NCBI RefSeq assembly: GCF_918698095.1
Contig: NZ_CAKKLY010000002.1
Location: 124,001 to 188,000, forward strand
DNA length: 64,000 nt
Source of the DNA: Arthrobacter sp. Bi83
GTDB lineage: Bacteria > Actinomycetota > Actinomycetes > Actinomycetales > Micrococcaceae
Direction of reading: 5' to 3'
The notes beneath the pieces were generated by a model that was not told the DNA's origin, made no database searches, and saw only the letters and a program-made list of their open reading frames with translations. The position numbers and the translations under genes are program-made. Below, in pieces: positions 1 through 9,228 of the stretch. Within the stretch, counting starts at the first letter, position 1. Every line of letters starts with the position of its first letter.

Positions 1-1
1 T

Positions 2-910
2 GTGGGCGCCGATGCCAACGCCTGCGTGTGGCTCGCCTACCTGCGCTGGCTCAACACGCAGGGCGTTTCCGCCCCGGAAGCGGCTCCGCGCCCGCAGCCG
101 CGCTGGATTGACGGGCAGCCGGTGCTCCAGCACCGCCGGGCTCCCGGCAATGCTTGCCTGAGTGGTCTTGCTACAGGCGAGATGGGGACGGTGTACCGTC
201 CGGTCAACCCGGATTCGAAGGGCTGCGGCACCGTGATGCGGTCAGCCCCGTTCGGACTGATCCCGCACATCCCGGCCGACTCGGTCTACAAACTGAGCGC
301 GAACGCCGCTTCTCTCACGCACGGGCATCCCTCAGCACGCCAGAGCGCCGGGGTTTTCAGCCTCCTGATCCACTCGCTGCTCCAGGGCCAGGATCTGCTG
401 GAAGCCGCCCAGGCGGCCGCGGATCATGTCCGCTCTGATGCGGAAGCTGCGCCGGAGCTCCTTGAGCGCATCAGCACCGCGATTCGCTTGGCCAGCGGGG
501 CAGCCGCCTCGGGTACGGGTCCCGGTGAGCCAGCGGGACCTGCCTCGGGACCTCCTTCGGGACCTGCTTCGGGACCCGGTACGGAAACGGGCGCATTGCT
601 GGGCCCCGAGGACCTGGTCCGTGAACTGGGTGAGGGCTGGGTGGCGGAGGAGGCGCTCGCCGTCGCGCTTTACGCGGTGCTCGCCACGGCGCCTGGACAC
701 CGGGACCGGCCCGCGGAGCACTTCAAGGCCGCCATCGCACTTGCCATCAATCACAGCGGGGACAGCGATTCCACGGGCTCTATCGCCGGCAATATCCTGG
801 GCGCATACTACGGCGAGCAGTGCTTGCCGGAAGACTGGCTGGCAGCGGTGGAAGGGCCAGAGGTGATCCGCGGCATGGCCGAGCAGTTGGTGGCAGTTAC
901 AACTGCCTGA
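2..910 (+). CDS. ADP-ribosylglycohydrolase family protein (5' end outside window)
   Basis: Family members remove ADP-ribose from proteins or small molecules, using metal ions bound by acidic residues. The visible 302 residues hold the family's KGCGTVMRSAPFG block near residue 73, a THGHPSA block at 106, and the C-terminal NHSGDSDSTG metal-binding block near 253. The frame is open at the window edge, and the N-terminal metal ligands expected of this family are not in view, so the true start lies upstream. Residues about 172-198 are a Gly/Pro/Ser linker built from near-identical 12-base repeats. The last 14 bases overlap the convergent DUF4395 gene. The substrate cannot be told from the sequence. 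Confidence 0.85.
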   Translation: MGADANACVWLAYLRWLNTQGVSAPEAAPRPQPRWIDGQPVLQHRRAPGNACLSGLATGEMGTVYRPVNPDSKGCGTVMRSAPFGLIPHIPADSVYKLSANAASLTHGHPSARQSAGVFSLLIHSLLQGQDLLEAAQAAADHVRSDAEAAPELLERISTAIRLASGAAASGTGPGEPAGPASGPPSGPASGPGTETGALLGPEDLVRELGEGWVAEEALAVALYAVLATAPGHRDRPAEHFKAAIALAINHSGDSDSTGSIAGNILGAYYGEQCLPEDWLAAVEGPEVIRGMAEQLVAVTTA

Positions 911-1433
911 GGGAGATGTTGTTGCAGGCCTCGCAGACGTCATCAGGGATCATGCCGCGACGCTGCAGGAAGCCGAAAATCGTGCAGCCAAGGCAATATC
1001 CAGCGAAGGCCTCCAAAGACGCAGCGACGATCAGCACGGCAAGCAGAACCCAGGCCGCCGGCGCCACGTCAGCGAGGAACAGTACAGCCGCAGCAGTGGA
1101 TACGGCCGCGCCGATCCCCTGCGCGAAGCGCTTGGGAGGTCCCGGGACCAGCTTGGCCCGTCCTAAACGCGGCGCGAGCACCTTGACCGAGAGCAGGGCC
1201 AGCGGCGAGATCCTGGGGCCGAACAGCACGCGGAGCCAGAACCCCGCAGCGATGAAGGCGAGGCCCCACCCCATGCCGGTGAGGAGCGTGGCCGCGGACA
1301 GCAGCACCACGAAGCTGGCCGTGATGCGGGCAGCGTATTCGTTCACCGGGTTGGGGAAAGCAAACACCGCGCGCCAGTCCACGCCGGCGGGTGCGGTAGC
1401 TGCGGACGAAGATGTGTCGCCTTGTCTGCTCAT
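897..1433 (-). CDS. DUF4395 family membrane protein
   Basis: A 178-residue protein with about four hydrophobic segments (roughly 34-52, 54-70, 107-122 and 126-145). It ends in two cysteine pairs, CLGC at 147-150 and CEAC at 167-170. This is the layout of the DUF4395 family, whose function is not established; members are often linked with thioredoxin or sulfurtransferase genes (from recall). The cysteine pairs suggest metal binding or thiol exchange near the membrane, which is inference. Its stop codon lies inside the end of the convergent ADP-ribosylglycohydrolase gene. Confidence 0.75.
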   Translation of the reverse strand: MSRQGDTSSSAATAPAGVDWRAVFAFPNPVNEYAARITASFVVLLSAATLLTGMGWGLAFIAAGFWLRVLFGPRISPLALLSVKVLAPRLGRAKLVPGPPKRFAQGIGAAVSTAAAVLFLADVAPAAWVLLAVLIVAASLEAFAGYCLGCTIFGFLQRRGMIPDDVCEACNNISLRQL

Positions 1434-1442
1434 GCAGCAAGG

Positions 1443-2495
1443 CTAGGAGGACAGGGTCGCTGCGGGGAAGCTTTGTTGCGCCAGATGAATATGTGCGCCG
1501 GGAGCCCCGCCGACCATCTGCAGGAACTCGCCCTCCGAGAGGACCTCGATCGGCTGCCCGCGGTCGTGCAGCTCAAGCACCCGCTTGGCCTTTCCGGTCA
1601 GCCGGCCGGACCGAAGGTCGCGGGCATCGAAGCCGTCTCCGACCACCAGGACGCTGGTCCTGGCGGTGACCCTGCTTTCCGGTCGCGCGCCCATCTCGGC
1701 GGACCGGGTCTTGGCCTCCGGCCGCGGAATGCCCAGCTGGCCGGTGAACACCACCGTCTGGCCGTAGAGCGGGTTTCCGGGCTCTGCGTCCGGATTCGGC
1801 GCCGGGTTCTCTCCTTCGTCTGGCCAGCCGCTCCGGAAGGGTCGGCCCTGAGCGGTTCCGTTGAGGGCAGCAAGCGCCGTGAGGGTTGCCTTGGAGAGGG
1901 CGTCCCGGGTCGGATCAAAGGCCTGCTGCTGGGGTATCGACAGGCCGAGTGACAGATAAAGCTCTGCAACGCTGTTTGCCCGGTTGCGCGCAGCAATATC
2001 GATGAGGATTCCGGCGCAGGCCCTGGCATCCTCGGCCGCGTCGTGGTGGTTGACCAGGGGCACGCCTGCCTCTTCGGCAGCGAACGGCAGGGAATTGGAA
2101 ACGAGCGAATAGCAGCGCCGGGACAGCATGACGGTGCAGACATAGTCGTACGCGGGACCGGGAAGGCCCGAGACCTCCAGACCTGAGCGGATCACCCCCA
2201 GATCGAACGCGGCATTGTGAGCGGCCAGGACGTCGTCGCCGATGAAGGCGCCGATCTCCGGGAAGAGCTCCCCAAAGCGGGGCTGGTGTGCCACCTGCTC
2301 GGGCCTGATGCCGTGGATCCGCACGTTGTGGTAATCGAACGCGTCATGGTTTTCCGGCGGCCGCATGAGCCACGAGGCCTCCTCAACGATGACACCGCCC
2401 CGGACCTTGCTGAGGCCAACGGCGCACGGCGAACCGCGGAAGCCGTTGGCAGTCTCGAAGTCGATCGCCGTAAAGTCCAAACCCACGGGGACCAC
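1443..2495 (-). CDS. DEDDh 3'-5' exonuclease with C-terminal BRCT domain
   Basis: The N-terminal half is a DnaQ-like exonuclease: D12 and E14 in IDFET, then HNAAFD with D98, then H151 and D156 in HDAAED. These are the expected four acidic residues plus catalytic histidine. A linker follows, then a BRCT domain at about 243-330 that starts with GQTVVFTGQL. Exonuclease-BRCT fusions occur in actinobacteria and are thought to act in DNA repair or proofreading-like trimming; the exact role is inferred. The start is GTG at 2495; a second GTG nine bases on would give almost the same protein. The divergent DedA gene starts 44 bases away. Confidence 0.82.
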   Translation of the reverse strand: MVPVGLDFTAIDFETANGFRGSPCAVGLSKVRGGVIVEEASWLMRPPENHDAFDYHNVRIHGIRPEQVAHQPRFGELFPEIGAFIGDDVLAAHNAAFDLGVIRSGLEVSGLPGPAYDYVCTVMLSRRCYSLVSNSLPFAAEEAGVPLVNHHDAAEDARACAGILIDIAARNRANSVAELYLSLGLSIPQQQAFDPTRDALSKATLTALAALNGTAQGRPFRSGWPDEGENPAPNPDAEPGNPLYGQTVVFTGQLGIPRPEAKTRSAEMGARPESRVTARTSVLVVGDGFDARDLRSGRLTGKAKRVLELHDRGQPIEVLSEGEFLQMVGGAPGAHIHLAQQSFPAATLSS

Positions 2496-2539
2496 TTTAG
2501 CGCCGCCGGACCCACGGGGCTGTCAAGTACCCTTGGAAG

Positions 2540-3322
2540 GTGAACTTTAATGCGATCAGCAACTTTGCCGTATCCACATTGGGAGGTGCCGGTCCGGTCC
2601 AGCCGCACCTCTCCTCGCTCCTGCCCGACTGGCTCAATCCCCAGGTATTCCTCGCCGACCCGGCCCTTGCGCCATGGGTGGTGCTCCTGGTTTGCGGCAT
2701 CATCTTCGCCGAAACCGGCCTGCTGATCGGATTCTTCCTGCCGGGTGATTCCATGCTGTTCACGGCCGGTTTGCTCGTGGCCACGGACACCATCAAGTTC
2801 AACATCTGGCTCTTCGCCGTGCTGATCATCGTGTCCGCCATCGTGGGCAACCAGGCCGGCTACCTCATCGGCTCAAAGGCGGGCCCGGCCCTCTTCAACC
2901 GGCCTGATTCACGGCTCTTCAAGCGGGAAAACGTTGAAAGCGCCCACAATTTCTTCGAAAAGCACGGCGGCAAGGCACTGATCCTCGCCCGCTTCGTTCC
3001 GATCATCCGGACGTTTGTTCCCGTGATTGTCGGCGTGGCACAGATGGATAAGCGCAAGTTCTTCCTCTATAACGTCATCGGCGCGGCCCTCTGGGGCGGC
3101 GGCGTGACGCTCCTCGGCTACCTTCTCGGCGACAAAGTGCCGTGGGTGCGCGACAACCTGGACATCATTTTTGTTGTGATTGTCCTGGTCTCGGTGGTTC
3201 CGATCGGCATCGAGGTGCTCCGCGGAATTGTGGCCAAGCGACAGGCCGCCAAGTACGGCACGGACCCGGTGGAGGAGTTCATCGAGGAGCACGAGCCCGA
3301 AGAGGAACGCAAGACGCCGTAG
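2540..3322 (+). CDS. DedA family membrane protein
   Basis: A 260-residue DedA/VTT-domain integral membrane protein. The family is linked to membrane lipid scrambling, undecaprenyl-phosphate or lipid recycling, and proton-motive-force homeostasis. Visible signatures are FFLPGDSMLFTAG after the first membrane segment, GNQAGYLIG in the second, and the ARFVPIIRTFVPVIVG re-entrant region. At least four further hydrophobic stretches are seen. The C-terminal 25 residues are charged and acidic, probably cytoplasmic. The start codon is GTG. The gene ends shortly before a strong hairpin terminator. Confidence 0.85.
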   Translation: MNFNAISNFAVSTLGGAGPVQPHLSSLLPDWLNPQVFLADPALAPWVVLLVCGIIFAETGLLIGFFLPGDSMLFTAGLLVATDTIKFNIWLFAVLIIVSAIVGNQAGYLIGSKAGPALFNRPDSRLFKRENVESAHNFFEKHGGKALILARFVPIIRTFVPVIVGVAQMDKRKFFLYNVIGAALWGGGVTLLGYLLGDKVPWVRDNLDIIFVVIVLVSVVPIGIEVLRGIVAKRQAAKYGTDPVEEFIEEHEPEEERKTP

Positions 3323-3357
3323 CTCGCCGTTCCCTCAACGGACAACCACACACAACA

Positions 3358-3386
3358 GAAGGCGCCCCACCATGTGGGGCGCCTTC
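3358..3386. terminator. Bidirectional hairpin terminator
   Basis: A perfect 13-bp inverted repeat (3358-3370 with 3374-3386) with a three-base loop sits between the convergent dedA-like gene and rdgB. Its position suits ending both transcripts. No long T-tract follows on either strand, so efficiency is inferred from stem strength. Confidence 0.8.
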
Positions 3387-3416
3387 TGTGATTGAACAGC
3401 CTGCCGGCCCGGCAGG

Positions 3417-4133
3417 TTACCCGTCGGCCAGGGCCTTGACGATCGCCGGCAGCAGGGCACGGAATGCCTGCCCCCGGTGGCTGATGGCGTTCTTTTCGTC
3501 CGGGCTCAGCTCGGCGCAGCTTCGGTCGAAGCCCAGGGGCTGGAGCACGGGGTCGTAACCAAAGCCGCCTTCACCACGCGGCTCCCGCAGCAGGGTCCCC
3601 GCCAACTGGCCGTATTCCACCACCTCGCGCCCTCCGTCAGCGGATGCCGACGCCGGCACGGCGAGGGCCGCCGCGCACACGAAGGCAGCACCACGGTGGG
3701 CGTCCGGGACGTCCGCGAGCTGCGCCAGCAGCAGCCGAAGGTTGGCGGCATCGTCCCCGTGCCGGCCGGCCCAGCGAGCGGAGAATATTCCGGGGGCGCC
3801 GCCCAGCACGTCGACAGCGAGTCCGGAGTCGTCGGCGATCGCAATGAGTCCGGTCGCCTCGGCCACCGCGCGCGCCTTGAGCAGCGAGTTTTCCGTAAAG
3901 GTCACCCCGGTCTCCGCGACGTCGGGGCCTCCGACGGCGGACGCGTCCACCACCTGCGTGTCGACGTCGAGTCCGGGAACCTGCCCACGCAGCAGCTCAC
4001 GCAGTTCCCGCAGCTTTCCCTTGTTGTGGGTGGCCAGCACGAGCCGGGGCGTCACCGGTCCGGGGGCTCCCCCGTTCCCCGGGCTGCTTTCCTCTCCGGC
4101 ACTGTGTCCACTCACGGAGCCGGGTTCAGTCAC
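3417..4133 (-). CDS. rdgB: Non-canonical purine NTP pyrophosphatase (RdgB/HAM1)
   Basis: Hydrolyses ITP, dITP and XTP to monophosphates, keeping deaminated purines out of DNA and RNA. The family's N-terminal [16 protein letters not shown] motif is at about residues 32-47, [22 protein letters not shown] follows in the middle, and GFGYDPV plus SHRGQAF lie near the end. A Gly/Pro/Ser-rich extension of about 28 residues precedes the domain. The GTG start overlaps the rph stop codon by four bases (GTGA), which points to translational coupling. Gene order murI, PDE, rph, rdgB matches mycobacteria. Confidence 0.93.
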   Translation of the reverse strand: MTEPGSVSGHSAGEESSPGNGGAPGPVTPRLVLATHNKGKLRELRELLRGQVPGLDVDTQVVDASAVGGPDVAETGVTFTENSLLKARAVAEATGLIAIADDSGLAVDVLGGAPGIFSARWAGRHGDDAANLRLLLAQLADVPDAHRGAAFVCAAALAVPASASADGGREVVEYGQLAGTLLREPRGEGGFGYDPVLQPLGFDRSCAELSPDEKNAISHRGQAFRALLPAIVKALADG

Positions 4134-4888
4134 GGAGCTTCAGCCAGGGTCTCGCGCTGGATGGCGGCGAGCTGCTCCGTCCCCAGGAGCGCCAGGTCCA
4201 GCAGCTTGTTAAGTTCATCACGGTCGAACGGGGCGCCCTCGGCCGTACCCTGAACCTCAACGAACTTGCCGGATCCGGTCACCACGACGTTCATGTCGGT
4301 CTCGGCCCGGACATCCTCGATGTAGGGAAGGTCCAGCATGGGGACGCCGTCAATGATGCCCACCGACACAGCGGCGATGGTGTCGATCAGCGGCTGGGCA
4401 TTTCGTGCGATCATTTTGTTTTCGCGGGCAAAGCGGATCGCTTCGGCCAGTGCCACGTAGGCGCCGGTGATAGCGGCAGTCCGCGTCCCGCCGTCGGCCT
4501 GCAGGACATCGCAGTCCAGCACGATCGTGATTTCACCGAGGGCCTTGGTATCGATGATCGAGCGCAGGGACCGGCCGATGAGGCGTGAGATTTCGTGGGT
4601 CCGGCCGCCGATCTTGCCCTTGACCGACTCACGGTCGGAACGGGTGTTCGTGGCGCGGGGAAGCATGGCGTACTCGGCGGTCACCCAGCCACGGCCTTCG
4701 CCCTTGAGCCAGCGCGGCACGCCCTCGGTCAGGGAGGCTGTGCACAGTACCCGGGTGTTGCCAAACTCGATCAGGGCGGATCCCTCTGCCTGCTTGGACC
4801 AGCCGCGGGTGATGCTGATGGGCCGGAGCTGGTCCGGGGTGCGGCCGTCGGCACGGATGACGGGGATGGTGGTTGCTTCGGAAGTCAT
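4130..4888 (-). CDS. rph: Ribonuclease PH
   Basis: Phosphorolytic 3'-5' exoribonuclease that trims tRNA 3' ends. At 252 residues it is normal length. It has the family start [15 protein letters not shown], then [17 protein letters not shown] and the [20 protein letters not shown] stretch. The [20 protein letters not shown] motif of the phosphate site is intact. It sits 84 bases downstream of the phosphodiesterase gene and is coupled to rdgB by a four-base overlap. Confidence 0.96.
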   Translation of the reverse strand: MTSEATTIPVIRADGRTPDQLRPISITRGWSKQAEGSALIEFGNTRVLCTASLTEGVPRWLKGEGRGWVTAEYAMLPRATNTRSDRESVKGKIGGRTHEISRLIGRSLRSIIDTKALGEITIVLDCDVLQADGGTRTAAITGAYVALAEAIRFARENKMIARNAQPLIDTIAAVSVGIIDGVPMLDLPYIEDVRAETDMNVVVTGSGKFVEVQGTAEGAPFDRDELNKLLDLALLGTEQLAAIQRETLAEAP

Positions 4889-4972
4889 GCCAATAGCTTA
4901 TCGATTTATCCACCGCCGGCTGGCGCGCCCGGACAGCCTCCACCGCGATGCCCGGCCGAGGTGGCCGCCGCG

Positions 4973-5770
4973 TCAGACGGTGTAGTGCACGCCGGCCACC
5001 GCGACGGCGACGTCTCCGGCAAAGACCGGACGTGCCTCAGCCATGACCTTCGTCTGCGACGTCCACACCGGAATGTGGGTCAGCAGGAGGCGGCGGGCGC
5101 CCGCCACCGTGGCAGCCTCGCCTGCGCGTTTTCCGGTCAGGTGGACGTCCTTGATGCCGTCGTCGCGGCCTTCCTCGAAGGCGGCCTCGCACAGGAACAG
5201 GTCGGCGTCCTTGGCCGCTTCTTCCAGCCCGCGGCATGAATCCGTATCGCCGGAGTAGGTCAGCACCCGGGTCACGGCGGTCCCGCTCTTGTCCGTCTCT
5301 GCCACCTCCACGCGCAGCGCGTAGGCTTCCTCAACCGGGTGGTTCACCGCGAACGGCGTCACCGTGAAAGGCCCCACGGTGACCGACTGGCGCTCGATCC
5401 AGTTGGTGAAGTCGAATTCCTCGTGCATGCCCGGATCCAGTTCCAGGCCGTAGGCCGTAGCCATCCTGTCGGCCGTCGCGGCTGGGCCCCACACCGGGAT
5501 CCTTCCGCGGTCCCAGCCGCCGGGCTTCCAGCGCACGGCCACGTGGAGGCCGCACAAGTCCATGCAATGGTCCGGATGCAGGTGCGTCAGGAAGATGGCG
5601 TCGATGTCCTCGAGATCCGTATAGCGCTGGATGGCACCCAGCGCCCCGCTGCCAAGGTCCATGACGACCTTCCACGTGCGTTCGCCGTCATTCGCGGTCA
5701 AAAGGTAGCAGGACGCGGGCGAACCGGGGCCCGGAAAAGATCCGGTGCAGCCGACGATGGTGAGCTTCAC
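4973..5770 (-). CDS. MBL-fold hydrolase, Rv1339-type cyclic nucleotide phosphodiesterase
   Basis: A 265-residue metallo-beta-lactamase-fold protein. Its metal motif [10 protein letters not shown] places H63, H65, D67 and H68, and SGDTD later supplies the bridging aspartate. The mycobacterial protein at the same position between murI and rph (Rv1339) has been described as an atypical class II cAMP phosphodiesterase, so the same role is the best guess. It is annotated elsewhere only as an MBL hydrolase or RNase Z-like protein. The start is GTG at 5770, overlapping the murI stop codon by four bases. Confidence 0.8.
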   Translation of the reverse strand: MKLTIVGCTGSFPGPGSPASCYLLTANDGERTWKVVMDLGSGALGAIQRYTDLEDIDAIFLTHLHPDHCMDLCGLHVAVRWKPGGWDRGRIPVWGPAATADRMATAYGLELDPGMHEEFDFTNWIERQSVTVGPFTVTPFAVNHPVEEAYALRVEVAETDKSGTAVTRVLTYSGDTDSCRGLEEAAKDADLFLCEAAFEEGRDDGIKDVHLTGKRAGEAATVAGARRLLLTHIPVWTSQTKVMAEARPVFAGDVAVAVAGVHYTV

Positions 5771-6792
5771 AGGGCGGGACCTCCGGCGGGGGCGCTGCCG
5801 CCGGCACCCTGCCCGACGAAATTGGAGATGCGCGGACGCGACGCGGCGCTCTGGGCCGCCGCGATCATTTCCGGCGTGATCCGGGCGAGGCTTCCGGTCG
5901 GGTACTGCGCCGCGACGTGGTCGACGTGCCGGACGCTGAGCACCTCGGGCCCGAGGAACCTGCGGGCGAGGGCCTCGAACTGGCGGGCGTCGCCTGTGGC
6001 GATGAAGTTGTGCTCCGGCGGGGCAGCGGCGGTGCGCTCCAGTCCACGGCTCGCGAGCGCACGGTAGACATCCTTGGCTGTTTCCTCGGCACTTGAAACG
6101 AGGGTGACATCCTCGCCCATGACGTAGGAGATGACTCCGGTCAGCAGCGGATAGTGCGTGCAGCCCAGCACCACCGTGTCCACTCCCGCAGCTTTCAGCG
6201 GCGCAAGGTACTCCCCCGCCACGGCCAGCAGGTCAGGGCCGGTGGTGATGCCCGCCTCCACGTAGCTGACGAAGGCGGGGCAAGCCACCGAGGTGATCAC
6301 GAGGTCCGGCGCGGCGGCGAACGTGTCCTCATAGGCCCGCGAGCCTACCGTGGCGGAGGTGCCGATCACCCCGACGCGGCCGGTGCGGGTGGCCGCCACC
6401 GCGCGTCGGACGGCGGGCTGGATCACTTCGATCACCGGGATCCCGTAGCGGGCGGTATAGCGTTCGCGGGCGTCCCGCAGGACGGCGGCCGACGCCGAGT
6501 TGCAGGCGATGGTCAGCAGCTTGACCCCGGAATCCACCAGCTCGTCCATGACGCCCAGGGCGTTGGCGCGCACCTCGGCAATGGGAAGCGGACCGTACGG
6601 CCCGTGGGCGGTGTCCCCAACGTAAAGGATCGATTCGTTGGGCAGCTGGTCGATGATGGACCGCGCCACCGTCAGTCCGCCGACGCCGGAATCAAAGACT
6701 CCGATCGGCAGCGATCCTAGGTTGGCGCCGATGGTCGTTGCGGAGTCCGCCGCAGCTCCTGCTGCCGGATCCGTGCTCGATGCTGAAGTCAT
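5767..6792 (-). CDS. murI: Glutamate racemase
   Basis: Makes D-glutamate for peptidoglycan. Both catalytic cysteines are present, C98 in TIACNSAS and C211 in [10 protein letters not shown]. The [10 protein letters not shown] phosphate-site motif follows an N-terminal extension of about 30 residues. The frame stays open upstream to 7005, but that part runs into the DUF2017 gene and looks non-coding. I chose the ATG at 6792 (341 residues); a start nearer the IGVFDSG motif would give the usual length of about 270. The following gene overlaps by four bases. Confidence 0.93.
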   Translation of the reverse strand: MTSASSTDPAAGAAADSATTIGANLGSLPIGVFDSGVGGLTVARSIIDQLPNESILYVGDTAHGPYGPLPIAEVRANALGVMDELVDSGVKLLTIACNSASAAVLRDARERYTARYGIPVIEVIQPAVRRAVAATRTGRVGVIGTSATVGSRAYEDTFAAAPDLVITSVACPAFVSYVEAGITTGPDLLAVAGEYLAPLKAAGVDTVVLGCTHYPLLTGVISYVMGEDVTLVSSAEETAKDVYRALASRGLERTAAAPPEHNFIATGDARQFEALARRFLGPEVLSVRHVDHVAAQYPTGSLARITPEMIAAAQSAASRPRISNFVGQGAGGSAPAGGPAL

Positions 6793-6922
6793 GATTATTC
6801 GAGGATAGGTCTTCCCGGTGGGTGCGGCCATCACTTGTGGTGTCCGCCTCATGTCAAATTTGTCACATCCGCGCAGCGCGGGCGCACCCCTGCCCGCGTG
6901 GCCGGCGGACGGGACGGGCAGG

Positions 6923-7489
6923 CTAGGGCCGGGGCTCCATGGACTGCAGCATGGCCTGGACCAGGGACTCCTGCAGCCACGTGGTGAAGTTGTAGACGAG
7001 GGCAAGGTAGCTTTCCACGTCCTCCGCCTGGGACCAGTCCTGCATCTGGTGGACGTGGTCGGCGTCGGCCTCGTCCTGAATGTCCAGGCGTTCGGCGAGC
7101 ACCAACCGGATGTCGTTCAGTGCCATGGACCAGTGCCTCGCGTCGGTGTCGGTCAGCAGCAGTTCGTCCTTGTCCAGGTCCAGCGCGGCGGCGCGCAGCG
7201 CGCCGATCTTGCTTTCGCGCAGGGAGCGTTCGGTGAGCTGGCGGAACTCCAGGGACGCGGCGCCGTCGTTCTTCATCACGTTTGGCAGGAGCCGCCGGAG
7301 TGCGCGGTCAGACGGTTCGCGGGCGTCCATGTCGAGCCCGATCATGGCGGTAAGCGGGTCCTGCTTGCCGCGGTCTTCGGGCTGGAGCATCGAGATGACG
7401 TCCTCGAAAAGGCTGCGCAGCAGTTCCCGCTCGGCCGGCTCCAGGAATCCGGTGATGCCCTTAAGTCCGTATTTGAAAGCCTTAGCCAC
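6923..7489 (-). CDS. DUF2017 family protein
   Basis: A 188-residue soluble, mostly helical, acidic protein of the actinobacterial DUF2017 family; function not established. I set the start at GTG 7489 ([11 protein letters not shown]), because the longer open frame upstream only reads through clpS in another frame. The gene therefore begins inside the last codons of clpS with an 8-base overlap, and translation of the two is probably coupled. The clpS-DUF2017 pair is conserved in actinobacteria (recall), which hints at a link to Clp proteolysis. No catalytic motif is visible. Confidence 0.82.
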   Translation of the reverse strand: MAKAFKYGLKGITGFLEPAERELLRSLFEDVISMLQPEDRGKQDPLTAMIGLDMDAREPSDRALRRLLPNVMKNDGAASLEFRQLTERSLRESKIGALRAAALDLDKDELLLTDTDARHWSMALNDIRLVLAERLDIQDEADADHVHQMQDWSQAEDVESYLALVYNFTTWLQESLVQAMLQSMEPRP

Positions 7490-7862
7490 GTTTTCCCTTG
7501 CCCTTGCCCGGGCCGCTGTTCTTGCCGCCCCCGCTGTTTCCGCCGGTGGCCTTCTCAACCGTTGCCCACAGGCCGTAGCCGTGCATGGCGACTGCGTGCT
7601 GTTCCACCTGTTCCTTGCTGCCGTGGGCAACAATGGACCGGCCCTTCCTGTGAACCTCCATCATGAGCTTGTTGGCTTTGGTCTCCGAATAGCCGAAATA
7701 GCTCTGGAAAACATAGCTGACGTAGCTCATGAGATTGACGGGATCATTCCAGATCACGAGGTTCCAGGGGATGTCCGGGGCGGTCAGCGCGTCGGTGGAC
7801 ACCGCTGTTCCGGTCTGGGTGCTCTCCTGGGTGTCAGGGCCGAGCGCAACGCTTAGGGTCAT
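7482..7862 (-). CDS. clpS: ClpS adaptor of the ClpAP/ClpCP protease
   Basis: ClpS binds N-degron substrates and hands them to the Clp AAA+ unfoldase. The core is at about residues 32-103: WNLVIWNDPVNLMSYV, then TKANKLMMEVHRKGRSIV, and HGYGLWATVE at the end. The N-terminal 30 residues are poorly ordered, and the C-terminal tail is rich in Gly and Lys. The latter is longer than in E. coli ClpS (126 against 106 residues). It is the first gene of the run into DUF2017, with pncB diverging 37 bases away. Confidence 0.93.
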   Translation of the reverse strand: MTLSVALGPDTQESTQTGTAVSTDALTAPDIPWNLVIWNDPVNLMSYVSYVFQSYFGYSETKANKLMMEVHRKGRSIVAHGSKEQVEQHAVAMHGYGLWATVEKATGGNSGGGKNSGPGKGKGKRG

Positions 7863-7899
7863 CTGTCCATTCTATGGGGATGCGCACTAGAGTGATTTT

Positions 7900-9228
7900 G
7901 TGAGTACCTACGCCGGCTGGAACCAGCCACGCACGTCCCTGTTCACTGATCACTACGAGCTGACTATGCTGCAGGCCGCGCTCCATTCCGGCGCCGCACA
8001 CCGCAAATCAGTCTTCGAAGCCTTCGCGCGCAGGCTCCCGGACGGCCGGCGGTACGGGATCGTGGGCGGCACGGGCCGGTTGCTGGAGGGCATCGCGGCC
8101 TTCCGCTTTGGCGAATCCGAACTGGACTTCCTGGGCCGCACCGGCGTGGTCAACAAGGAGACCCTGGACTACCTCGCCGATTTCCGGTTCACCGGGGACA
8201 TCTGGGGCTACGCGGAAGGCGAGGCGTACTTCCCGAACTCCCCCATCCTGATCGTCGAATCGACGTTCGCGGAAGCCTGCATCCTGGAGACCTACATCCT
8301 GTCCGTGCTGAACCACGACAGCGCCATCGCCTCCGCGGCATCCAGGATGATCACCGCTGCCGGGAACCGACCATGCATCGAGATGGGCTCCCGGCGGACC
8401 CAGGAGGAATCAGCCTCTGCCGCCGCCCGCGCCGCTGTCATCGCCGGGTTCGACAGCACCTCCAACCTTGAAGCGGGTTTGCGCTACGGCATCAAGACCG
8501 TGGGGACCGCCGCGCATTCGTTCACCCTCCTTCACGACACCGAACGCGAGGCGTTTGAGGCGCAGGTGGCCTCGCTGGGCGCCGGCACCTCGCTGCTCGT
8601 GGACACATACGACGTCGAAACGGCCGTCCGTACGGCGGTGGACATCGCCGGGGACAAGTTGGGCGCCGTCAGGCTGGACTCGGGTGACCTGGTGGAGCAG
8701 GCGCAGTGGGTCCGCCTCTTGCTGGATGAACTGGGCAACGAGAACACCCGCATCATGGTCACGTCCGACCTCGACGAGTTCGCCATTGCCGCGCTCCAGT
8801 CCGCGCCGGTGGACGCGTACGGCGTGGGCACGTCCCTGGTCACCGGTTCCGGGGCGCCCACCGCCAGCATGGTCTACAAGCTCGTCAGCCGCACGGACAG
8901 CACGGGCGAGTTCATTCCCGTGGCCAAGGCGGCCAAGAACAAAACGAGCAAGGGCGGGCGCAAATACGCCCTCCGCAAGCTCAACGATCACGGTACCGCC
9001 ACCCAGGAAATCGTCGGAGTGGGCCACCGCCCGGTTGACGACGGCAACGACCGCCCCCTCCTGCAGCAGTTCATCAAGAACGGGGAACTGCTGCCGGGCT
9101 GGACCGGCCACGAAGGCGTCCTTCGCGCCCGTCAGCGCCACGCCGATTCAATGGCCGAGCTGCCGGCGGTCGTCCACCGCCTGCAGCGCGGTGAACCGGC
9201 CATCCCCACCATCTATGAGGAGAACTGA
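7900..9228 (+). CDS. pncB: Nicotinate phosphoribosyltransferase
   Basis: Converts nicotinate and PRPP to nicotinate mononucleotide in NAD salvage. Of 442 residues, the start TDHYELTMLQAALHSG, the central EMGSRRTQEESA and the GTAAHSF motif carrying the conserved histidine are all typical. The GTG start at 7900 follows a divergent gap of only 37 bases to clpS, so the leader is very short or absent. The stop codon shares its last base with the pncA start (TGATG), making a two-gene salvage operon. Confidence 0.95.
   Translation: MSTYAGWNQPRTSLFTDHYELTMLQAALHSGAAHRKSVFEAFARRLPDGRRYGIVGGTGRLLEGIAAFRFGESELDFLGRTGVVNKETLDYLADFRFTGDIWGYAEGEAYFPNSPILIVESTFAEACILETYILSVLNHDSAIASAASRMITAAGNRPCIEMGSRRTQEESASAAARAAVIAGFDSTSNLEAGLRYGIKTVGTAAHSFTLLHDTEREAFEAQVASLGAGTSLLVDTYDVETAVRTAVDIAGDKLGAVRLDSGDLVEQAQWVRLLLDELGNENTRIMVTSDLDEFAIAALQSAPVDAYGVGTSLVTGSGAPTASMVYKLVSRTDSTGEFIPVAKAAKNKTSKGGRKYALRKLNDHGTATQEIVGVGHRPVDDGNDRPLLQQFIKNGELLPGWTGHEGVLRARQRHADSMAELPAVVHRLQRGEPAIPTIYEEN

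Noticed and set aside
6852..6867. TGTCAAATTTGTCACA near-palindrome upstream of murI
   Set aside because: The symmetry is imperfect and no paired site or regulator was found; kept only as a note.
6793..7005. Upstream extension of murI
   Set aside because: It reads through an intergenic region into DUF2017 with arginine- and proline-rich sequence typical of a shadow frame; the ATG at 6792 gives a complete enzyme.
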